A stretch of DNA of 64,000 nucleotides, from positions 61,834,514-61,898,513 of the forward strand of contig OZ024823.1 of the NCBI GenBank assembly GCA_964016985.1, read 5' to 3'. A program made the translations under genes and the position numbers. The notes beneath the pieces were generated by a model. That model made no database searches, had not been told where the DNA came from, and saw only the letters and a list, made by a program, of their open reading frames with translations. Below, in pieces: positions 56,159-64,000 of the stretch (positions are counted from its first letter, which is position 1; each line of letters opens with the position of its first letter). This DNA comes from Anodontia alba. Taxonomy: Eukaryota; Mollusca; Bivalvia; Lucinida; Lucinidae.

Positions 56159-57268
56159 TTTCGACTTTTTTTTTTTAGTTGAGGCTTTACGGCCGCCGAG
56201 TCACCCCATAAAGGTTATATCGAGCAGGTCAGTTTACCTAACCACACTTTTCCTGGGCAGGCTTAGTCCTCTAAGCATTCTTTAGCCAGAAACTGACACC
56301 GCCCTTCTTGGATTAGCAAAGGGGGAGATCAGCGGTAGGGTACGGAATCCGGGAAAGGAGACACGCTAGTTTTATTTTTTAAGTTGTCAAGATTAAAAGA
56401 CAAGATAGAAATATCGTCCGCACAATATATCTTGACGCAACAAGATACTATCTTGTTCGGACGATGTCTTATCTGCACAAGATGATATCTTGTCCGCACA
56501 AGACGATACCTTGTTTGAACAACTTATATTGTCGCACAAAACAGATTGCAGTCGATCTGCCATACTGCAATAAATAGGAATCATACGCAACCCGGGAAGG
56601 GACATGCTAGTTTTATTTTTTAAATTGCCCGAATTTTATTCGCACAAGACAATATCTTGTTCGCATAATTTATTGCCTTGTCTGCAATACTTATTATCTT
56701 GTTCTCACAACTTAATCAGACACCTTGATTGGCTGGCAAGAGATAGATTATAAGTTGTCTGAACAATATATTATCTTTTGCGAACAAGACATTATCTTAT
56801 GCGAACAAGATATTAAATTTTCCGGACAAGATAGTATCTTGTGATGAAAAGATATTATCTTGTGCGGGCAAGATATTCTCTTGTGTGAACAAGACACTAT
56901 CTTCTTCAAACAGGTTGAAAGATAATATTAGCATATCCCTTCTCAGGTTACGTAGAATAAGCCAGTCTGATTAAGTTGTGCGAACAATATAATAAGTTTT
57001 GCAGATAAGCTAATAAGTTGCCCGGACAAGATAGTATCTTGTGCAGACAAAATATTTTCTTCTATGAACAAGATCTTATCGTGTTCGGACACTTTAAAAA
57101 ATAAAACAAAACAAGCATGTCCCTTCCTGCGTAGAAGGAAGAGAATGACCGTAGAAATTATTTTATGATCAATCACACGAAAAAATGTTGCCGGACCCGG
57201 CAGGGATCGAATCTTCTACCTCCTGATCACCAGTCGGACGCGCATCCAACTGAGCTACCGAGGCCGGT
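56159..57268 (-). mobile_element. SINE split by a nested element
   Basis: Head at 57,268-57,186 (box A TAGCTCAGTTGG, box B GATTCGATCCC), body to ~57,132, interrupted, resuming 56,338-56,159 with tail CCGTAAAGCCTCAAC. Flanked by ACGTGGCGCACCA (56,146-56,158) and ACGTGGAGCACCA (57,269-57,281), one mismatch. Best box A/B of the three copies. Confidence 0.9.
56339..57131. mobile_element. Foldback element rich in AAGATA..TATCTT palindromes, nested in SINE
   Basis: Terminus of type GGGAAGGGACATGCTAGTTT + TATTTTTTAA occurs at ~56,352 and ~56,594 (same direction) and, inverted, at ~56,918-56,956 and ~57,090-57,131. The simplest reading is a copy within a copy: inner ~56,577-56,957 inside outer 56,339-57,131. 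Between the termini, CAAGATANTATCTTG-type palindromes recur at roughly 21-22-bp spacing with (T/G)GCGNACA spacers. Noncoding. Confidence 0.8.
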
Positions 57269-57391
57269 ACGTGGAGCACCAAAAGTATTTTGCGCGGACG
57301 TCGAGCTTGATAACTAGTGAATATGAAGGTATGGTCGTATCCTAGCATACTTTGTCTACGCATTTACTCTTAATACTGAGACAGACAAGAC

Positions 57392-57470
57392 TGAGCAAAC
57401 AGGGTAGACCCAGATCAGACGACGCAGTACGCGGCGGCTGATCAGGGTCACCTCTATTTGCCACTTATGC
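57392..57470 (+). mobile_element. Family A palindrome
   Basis: GAGCAAACAGGGTAGACCCA..GACGACGCAGTACGCGGCGGC..GATCAGGGTCACCTCTATTT, right arm eroded. Confidence 0.78.
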
Positions 57471-57574
57471 AGTTTTTCCAGACACATTTTACTTTCAGGC
57501 TGGTATGGATTTAGGTTGTCGGAATACAAAGGATAGTACGGTAGTTCAGCCACAAGCCCTGAAATCTAAACATA

Positions 57575-57683
57575 CCCAGTAGGCTCATAACAATTATTCA
57601 ACTCGCATCAACGTCGAGGCAACGTCATTACGTTGCATCGACGTTGATGCGACATTGTCGCAACGTTGTGTGCCCATTGGATA
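57575..57683. mobile_element. CCCAGT-type MITE
   Basis: CCCAGTAGGCTCATAACAA start, GTTGTGTGCCCATTGG end; GCATCAACGTCGAGGCAACG pairs with CGTTGCATCGACGTTGATGC. Related to 2,460 and 34,435. Confidence 0.78.
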
Positions 57684-57699
57684 ACACTTGCTCAGATCA

Positions 57700-57885
57700 A
57701 ATGCATTTTCTAAGAGAAAAATAACAAGGGCATTTATACGCAATCTGATCTGGGCCTTAGTTTTCCGCACATGCCCCTGAATACCAATTTTCTGTTGTAA
57801 TTCATTTCATTTATAAATATAATTGATCCGTTTAATTGAAACCTTATACTTGAATTTTCTTTAGCTAAGAAGTATAATACAAATT
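57700..57885 (+). repeat. Duplicated segment, copy 1
   Basis: GATCTGGGCCTTAGTTTTCC, TTTAATTGAAACCTTATACT and CTTGAATTTTCT match 58,545-58,670 in order, beyond the limits of family D. One hairpin arm is missing here. Confidence 0.75.
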
Positions 57886-58499
57886 ACGAAAGATTATTCA
57901 TTGGAAATCAAAAATAACTAACCTTATAATTTTTGTATCTAGTCCCTTTTGTTTTCCAGAAAAAAAAGTAAAAGATACTGAGAACTCAAGTTCCTCCGGC
58001 GGGTTATTTCGCCTCTGATCGTCCACTATAGACGAAGACAAGTAAATCTTTTTAACCTTTGCATTGTTCTCGTATTAGCCCAAATCTGCACAACTAAACA
58101 TTTAAATACTGGTTTTATATACACATAAAAGCATGTTAAAAAGTTCAAATGTTTCTTTCCAATAATGGATCGTAATCCATGTGAATTTCATATAATATGC
58201 CCAATAAAAGTTTTTATTTATCTTTTGTGTTATCCGATACACCCAGAGCGCAATTGAGCTGAAAATGGCTATGTAATCTTTGAATCATTATCAGTAATTT
58301 GTGATCGAGCCGGCCTATTTTAGCCATTTAAATGTACCCGAACTCGTGTCAGGTACACCTAAAATAACACTTCAGCCACCATTAGAAAATTGGACTTCGG
58401 GGCACAGGTTTCTTTAAATGCCCAGGCCAGCCTGTACGGCCATTGCATCTCATCAGGACTTTTACAATATTTGTCAACGTATTGTACATTAACTGATGA
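57886..58499. other. Unassigned AT-rich DNA
   Basis: No gene recognised. Confidence 0.4.
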
Positions 58500-58690
58500 T
58501 TTGTAAGCGGAAAGCTTATGGCCCAGATCAGACTGTGCGGACGCACAGTCTGATCTGGGCCTTAGCTTTCCGCAGTGCCCCGAATACCCTTTTCCCCCTG
58601 GTGTAATCCATTTCATTTCATTTCTAAATATAATAGATCGGTTTAATTGAAACCTTATACTTGAACTTTCTGATGGTAAGACGTAATGGA
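58500..58690 (+). repeat. Duplicated segment, copy 2, with D-type hairpin
   Basis: GCGGAAAGCTTATGGCCCAG..CAGACTGTGCGGACGCACAGTCTG..GGGCCTTAGCTTTCCGC is a near-perfect stem, followed by the segment shared with copy 1. Confidence 0.8.
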
Positions 58691-59307
58691 CAACCCCTTC
58701 AATTAACAAAGTAAAGGGTTTCTGATATTTGAGGCCATAGTAATCTTGAGTAGTGTCCTATACTGAAAAAGCCCAGGTAGCTTTTGCGGTCACACCTGTT
58801 GACTACTTATGGGCTCGTGACGGATAATCCGGAACTCGGATACATTGTTTTTTATTTGCTGCCCGTCTAAAGACGATCTTGCATCCTTGGCTGCCCATAG
58901 AGTGCGCAGGGTGATCTTAGTCTTCGCTGGGCACACATGCAGTATTGTAGAAAATGCTGTGCCCCGGCTCAAATTTAATCAGCAAGCCTAACAGTATGTG
59001 AGGTATAGAGATGGTTTCTGCAATGTGGAGCAGTGGTCATTATATAGGTCACAGCAGCTGCATCTGTTTTAGTACGTGGCACATCAGTTTTTCTATTAAT
59101 GTATCCATACATCAGCCTTAGATATATAGTACGCGAGATATGTCCACAAAATGTGTGTAAGGAACAAACAGACAAACACACGCTTTTGAGAGGGGAGCCA
59201 AACATTTTCCGGTCAGTAATCTATTTTGGAAATATATATATATTCACAGTCGATAAATTTTCGATAAGACATTCAAAAGGATATAAGCAAAGCATTACCA
59301 GCTGAGC
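58691..59307. other. Gap with D'-type fragment
   Basis: GATCTTGCATCCTTGGCTGC and GTGATCTTAGTCTTCGCTGG at 58,875-58,930 are D'-like. No gene. Confidence 0.5.
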
Positions 59308-59563
59308 ATTACGAAAACATGCCTATTCAATACTGAAAATTTTACCACCAAAAATTGAAATTTTTCCGATAAAAATTTCTGATATTTTTCATATTTCTCT
59401 CAAAAATATAGATTGTGGGTACTCGTTAGAACCTTACGGGTACTCACAATCTATGTTTTTGAGCCGAAATAAGTAAAATAAAGTCTACCCCTGTATACAC
59501 CAGTTTTACTATATAAACGTGGGATTTAAGGGGGTCAAAATTATATAGGTAGGTTTTCGTGAT
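59308..59563. mobile_element. Family E MITE, hairpin tip deleted
   Basis: CATTACGAAAACATGCCTAT start and GGTTTTCGTGATG end. Core GATTGTGGGTACTCGTTAGA / GGGTACTCACAATC lacks the CGCCTC tip present at 35,735-36,011. Confidence 0.85.
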
Positions 59564-59649
59564 GGGAATAATATAACAACGAAATGGAAAGGTAACACGC
59601 AAAACAAATTCTGAGGTAAAATTAAAACTAGCACTTTTCACATTATACA

Positions 59650-60560
59650 GCCATTTGAAAGAAATTCTAAAATGAATGCCCCATTGAGAGCAATGAACAC
59701 TCTCACAAAACACAAAAAAAAGCTGAAATACCGAGCTAGCATTCTTTATAAATCTATAGCGGGCCGTTATCTGCCCGTCAGCTACCCTGACGGGCCGATA
59801 ACGGCCCGCTATAGATTTATAAAGAATTCTAGCTGGGTACCAAATATTCTGGACCAGACCAGACTGAGTTTCGGCCAGTTAGGTCTCATCAGTGATCCTC
59901 ATAAATTTTTAGAAATCCCGGAATAGGTTCAATGATCACAGGGGACCAGACAATATAGACTACACAACAGTGGAGGACGGGGAGACGTTTTACGGCCCCA
60001 ACACGGCACTAACACCAGCTGCAGCAAAGATAATTAGATTCTAAAACGAATGATCCTTGAGAGCAATGATCGCACTCACAAAACTAAAAACAGCTAAAGT
60101 ATCAAGTATTCTAGGCTAGACTGGCTACTTTCGGCCAATTAAGCCTTATCAGCGAAAGACTGTTATTTAACCGGAAGATATCGAAATTTCAATAAGAGAT
60201 GGTTTAAGCCTAATGAATCGAATTTACATGACGACATACAATTTTCGAACTCTCTGAATGGACTCAGTGAGACCTTAAAGGACTATGATGAATTACGGTT
60301 AGACATGTACGACCGCCAGCAGCCACGCAACACTGGACTCAAGCTGCAGTCAAGTTAAATGTTTTAAAGGATGACCCTTTAAGAGCAATGAACGCAGGGA
60401 GAAAAAATGAAAACAACAGATTTGTTTGATGCATGGTCCACTCTAGCCAGGTCTCATCAGTGACCCTTAATATTAATCTGTCAATGTCTGTCAACATGTT
60501 GGGGATGCCTAAAGCTAACAAAGAAGACCTTGGTCAAACTGTGAGGATTTGACATGTGAT
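59650..60560 (+). repeat. Family H, three ~350-bp units
   Basis: GAATGCCCCATTGAGAGCAA (59,672), GAATGATCCTTGAGAGCAAT (~60,048) and GGATGACCCTTTAAGAGCAA (~60,369) begin units that share TTTCGGCCARTTAGG/AGCC and ATCAGTGA. A fourth copy is at 30,380. Unit 1 contains the palindrome at 59,738-59,830. Confidence 0.72.
59738..59830. repeat. Near-perfect 44-bp-arm palindrome
   Basis: Arms 59,738-59,781 and 59,787-59,830 differ at two positions around the 5-nt loop CTACC. GCGGGCCGTTATCTGCCCGT is the GC-rich half, AATTCTTTATAAATCTATAG the AT-rich half. It sits in one family H unit and is absent from the others. Confidence 0.93.
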
Positions 60561-61647
60561 TCGGAAATGGACAGCCAAAACAGATAGAGACGTAAAAATA
60601 ACAGTTAAAATAGAACATCTTGAATCATAGAAAACAAACACTGTTAATATTTGAGAGCGTTAAGGGGGTGAAATTATCCGCGCAGTAAAATAAACACTCT
60701 TTCATATCAAAAAAAGAATATAATATTGTTAATAATATTACCCCCTTAAAGCACAAAGGCCCAATTTTGAAAGCTGTTATTCGAGACAAATGAGCAACTT
60801 CTAACTAAAACGTACTTATGGAATATACGAAATAGGCAGTCAGAAATCAGCCTGTATTGGGAAGCGTGATTGTATAATCTGATCGGGGATCCGCTTTTTT
60901 CAGAGACTATAAATACGAATCTAGGTATGCTGCATATTAGGGGAAAAGGACCCTTATGTCATGCATATGTGCGTACACCGAAGGCCCTGATCAGGGCCTT
61001 CGTTGTCCGCTAACAGCATCACTGTATACAGTAGGATATACTGACGAACAAAGACAGTCCTGATGCGCGGATGCGCAGGCTGATCTGGGCCCGCCCTGTT
61101 CAAATATGGCATACTGGCCTTTTTTACCAGGTTGTGAGAATTAATATAGAGCGAAGAATTACGCCGATTTGATTGAAGTACGTGATAAGGTATCGTTTTT
61201 TCTTCTTTTTGTGGTGTGTATGTGCCCCAGTTACTCGGTCATAAAAGAGAACATGAAAAATGAGACGAAGGAAGCGTGGGTGATGCTACCGTAAGCGTGA
61301 CTATCAGAAACTAGAGACTGTACCACATTCAAAGTTGTAAATCCCCCACCGATTCTGGTCGAGGACCGTAGGTGTGCGCTCAGCAAATGCTTTCGTCTGT
61401 CAGTCCGAGAGCTTTTCCGGGAGCATTTCTTCTATACTGTATTGCCTAGGGTGTCCAAATTTGGTGTATGGGTCGATGTAGTGAAGATGTACAGTGTATT
61501 ATAAATAGGTCACAGTGACTTGTATGCGCTGTTAGAGGACTTTGGATTGCTCAGCACTACTTTCAGTTGTCACTGTTGACTCAGTATTTTCTCTGAGGGC
61601 TGTAAAGTCTCCAGACTACCATTTTCCCCTTATATATTTTATACTTT
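60561..61647. other. Gap with family D relic
   Basis: GAAGGCCCTGATCAGGGCCTTC (60,980-61,001) and GATGCGCAGGCTGATCTGGG (~61,070) are D pieces. Otherwise unassigned; no gene. Confidence 0.5.
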
Positions 61648-63645
61648 TTTAAGCTCACCTTAGCCAAAGGCTCAAGGTGAGCTATTGTGATCATCCACCG
61701 TCCGTCGTCGTCGTCGTCGTCGTAGTCGTCGTCGGCGTCGTCGTCCGTCTGTCCGTCCACAATATTTAAACAACATCTCCTCCTAAACCACTGATTGGAT
61801 TTTGACCAAACTTCACAGGAATGATCCTTGCTTGGTCCTCTTTCAAAGTTGTTCAAATGGTTCCGGTTCATTGCATATCTGGGTCACAGGAGCTAAAAAT
61901 AGATTTTTAACTAAAAACTTAAAAATTCTTCTTATCAGAAACCACTGGACCGAATTCAATGTAATTTTGCAGAAATGTTCCTTTGGTGATCCTCTACCAA
62001 GATTGTTCAAGCCATTTGGATTTGTCAAAAAAACATGGCCGCCAGGGGGCAGGGCTTATTTTCCCTATATATCTATATAAAAAACTTTAAAAATCTTCTT
62101 GTCAGAAACCACTGGACTGATTTTAATATAACACGGCAGGAATATTTCTTTTGTAACCTTCTACCAAGATTGTTCAACGCGTCATGATTCGTCATAAAAC
62201 ATGGCCGCCGGGGGGCGGGCTTATTTTCCCTATATATTTATATAGAAAACTTTAAAAATCTTCATTTCTGAAACCACTGGACCGATTTCTATATAACTTG
62301 GCAAAAATGTTTCTTTGGTGATCCTCTACCAAGATTGTTCAAGCCTTCATGATTTGTCAAAAAACATTGCCGCTAGGGGGCGGGGCTTATTTTCCCTATA
62401 TATCTATATAGAAAATTTTAATGATCTTCTTGTCAGAAACCACTGGACCGATTTCAGTATAACGTTGCAGGAATGTTTCTTTTGTAACCCTCTACCAAGA
62501 TTGTTCAAGTCGTCATCATTCATCACAAAACGTGGCCGCCAGGGGGTGGGGCTATATTTCCCTATATATCTATATATAGTAAATTTTAAAAATCTTCTTG
62601 TCAGAAGCCACTGGACCAATTTCATTATTACTTGGCAGAAATGTTCCCTTGTTGACCCTCTACCAAGATTGTTCAAGTTATCATGATTCGTCAAAAAACA
62701 TGGCTGCCAGGGGATGGGGCTTATTTTCCCTATATATCTATATAGAAAAGTTTAAAAATCTTCTTGTCAGAAACCAATGGACTGATTTCAATATCATTTG
62801 ACAGGAATGTTTCTTTGGTGACCTTCTATCAAGATTGTTCAAGCCGTCATGATTCGTCAAAAAACATGGCCGCTAGGGGGCGGGGCATATTTTCTATATA
62901 TATCTTATAGAAAACTTTAAAAATCTTCTCGTAAGAAACCGTTGGATCGAGTTCAATGTAACTTGGCAGGATTGTCGCTTTGGTGACCTTCTACCAAGAT
63001 TGTTCACGACCTCATGATACGTCAAAAAACATGGCTGCCAGGGGGCGGGGCTTATTTTCCGTATATATCTGTATAGAAAACTTTAAAATTCTTCTTGTCA
63101 GAAGCCACCTGATTGATTTCAATATTACTTGGCAGTAATTTTTCCTTGGTGACCTTCTACCAAGATTGTTCAAGCAATCATGATTATTTTTCCTATATAT
63201 CTAAATAGAAAACTTTAAAAATCTTCTTGTCAGAAACCACTGAACCGATTTCAATATAACTTGGCAGGAATGTTCCTATGGTGACCCTCTTCTTAGTATG
63301 TTCAAGCTGTCGTGATTCGTCAAAAAACATGGCCGTTAGGGGGTGGGGCTTATTTTCCCTATATAGCTATATAAAACATTTTAAAAAGTCTTTTTGTCAG
63401 AAACCACTGGACCGATTTAAATATAACTTTGCAGAATTGTTCCTTTGGTGACCCTCTTTCAAGATTCAGTTCAAACCATCATGATGCTTGAAAAAATAAA
63501 ACATGGCCACTGGGGAGCAGGGCTATAATAAATTTTATACACAAATCTTAGAGCAGTGAACTTTGCTGAAACTTCAGTAGTAAGTATGCAAAGCTGTTTG
63601 CTTAGGTGAGCGATATGGGACCATCTTGGTCCTCTTGTTTTTACA
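61648..63645 (-). mobile_element. P8: ~165-bp units with GTC/GTCC tract
   Basis: Left end TTAAGCTCACCTTAGCCAAA with hairpin AGCTCACCTTAGCC..GGCTCAAGGTGAGCT, then (CGTCGT)n and CCGTCTGTCCGTCC. About 11 units follow, marked by AAACCACTGGACCGATTT at 61,940, 62,107, 62,272, 62,438, 62,606, 62,774, 62,936, 63,104, 63,235 and 63,405. Each has CCTCTACCAAGATTGTTCAA, AAAACATGGCCGCCAGGGGG and CCCTATATATCTATATAGAA. The right end TTAGGTGAGCGATATGGG mirrors the left hairpin. Open frames are repeat artefacts. Reversed relative to the other P elements. Confidence 0.87.
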
Positions 63646-63961
63646 TATGTTCTACAGCCCATAGTTTGTTTGTTTGTTTTGTTCAAATGGTCTATATATG
63701 GTTCATGCCTGAAAGCTGTCCCTCTAAAGTATTCAAAACAAGCAACAGAATGGTAGGTCATGTTATATAATAAACTTCCGCCTCTTCGAAGACACTAACA
63801 CAGATCTTGTGAGAGTTCACGGCAGTTGTAAGGGTAAATTATACCCCGATGATTTTCTACTTTCATATTCCAAGCACCTACCCAAATTATACAATTTTGC
63901 TAATATCTACAGTAGAATTAGCTGAATTATACATTTTGACCGATTCAGGGATCAAAGCAGG

Positions 63962-63963
<2 letters not shown>

Positions 63964-64000
<37 letters not shown>
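63964..64000 (+). repeat. (AC)n microsatellite at window edge
   Basis: Pure CA dinucleotides, continuing past the window end. Confidence 0.95.

Noticed and set aside
57186..57268. Functional tRNA gene
   Set aside because: Good box A and B, but it is continuous with the SINE body and flanked by target duplications of the whole element.
58359..58709. 116-codon minus-strand frame
   Set aside because: Runs through the D-type hairpin; chance frame.

Overview
This is eukaryotic, gene-poor, AT-rich DNA made almost entirely of repeats. It has long (AT)n, (AAT)n and (AAC)n tracts, tRNA-derived SINEs, a mariner, a broken LINE, many foldback MITEs and tandem-unit elements ending in GGAC/ACGG tracts. 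That mix, from memory and unverified, points to a bivalve mollusc (heterodont, Dreissena- or Mya-like). No rRNA, free-standing tRNA, CRISPR or operon-like coding is present.

Protein coding is minimal. The only convincing host-gene sequence is a long open exon on the minus strand at 24,970-25,974. It encodes a serine-rich, basic, probably disordered protein that I do not recognise. A weak second candidate is an open frame at 43,200-43,421. Everything else that reads as protein is transposon remains (LINE 11,392-13,960; mariner 50,156-51,492) or an artefact of low-complexity or tandem DNA.

Repeat families, labels mine. A: palindrome MITE around GTAGACCCAGATCAGACGC, full copies flanked by TTAA. 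B: MITE with an inner dyad GAATTTGCTCCC/GGGAGCAAATTC. C: MITE with GTCGTCTGC and a CTAAGCGTT end. D: MITE with ATGCGCA and GATCAGACTGCGC hairpins; D' are relatives. E, F and G: three MITE families with different ends that share one hairpin core (GGTACTCRTTAGAA). F has TA targets and CAGT-type ends. H: ~370-bp unit. P: tandem-unit elements with an ACGG/GGAC tract, resembling the bivalve pearl/HINE (Helentron-associated) type.

Layout. 0-7 kb: ~1-kb inverted repeat, A-rich tract, D copy, 97-bp satellite (4,040-6,470). 7-16 kb: 31-bp array, P1, a SINE with perfect target duplications, the broken LINE carrying an F insertion and a 28-bp array, P2. 16-24 kb: A, B, C, D' and G copies, P3. 24-26 kb: the exon. 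26-31 kb: twin (AT)n tracts beside a 55-bp-TIR element, then simple repeats. 32-43 kb: F, E and G copies, a SINE swollen by a 45-bp array, a 50-bp array (37,060-38,360), P4. 43-48 kb: AT-rich DNA, P9, and an inverted pair of 21-bp palindromic arrays. 48-54 kb: A cluster, mariner, 32-bp array. 54-64 kb: P6/P7 with a SINE-like insertion, a SINE split by a nested element, E, H, a 100-bp near-perfect palindrome, P8.

The recurring theme is tandem arrays that start inside dispersed elements: inside a SINE, inside LINE reverse-transcriptase codons, inside A, inside foldback MITEs and inside P elements. The window gives several snapshots of satellite birth, plus a hairpin module shared by otherwise different MITEs.
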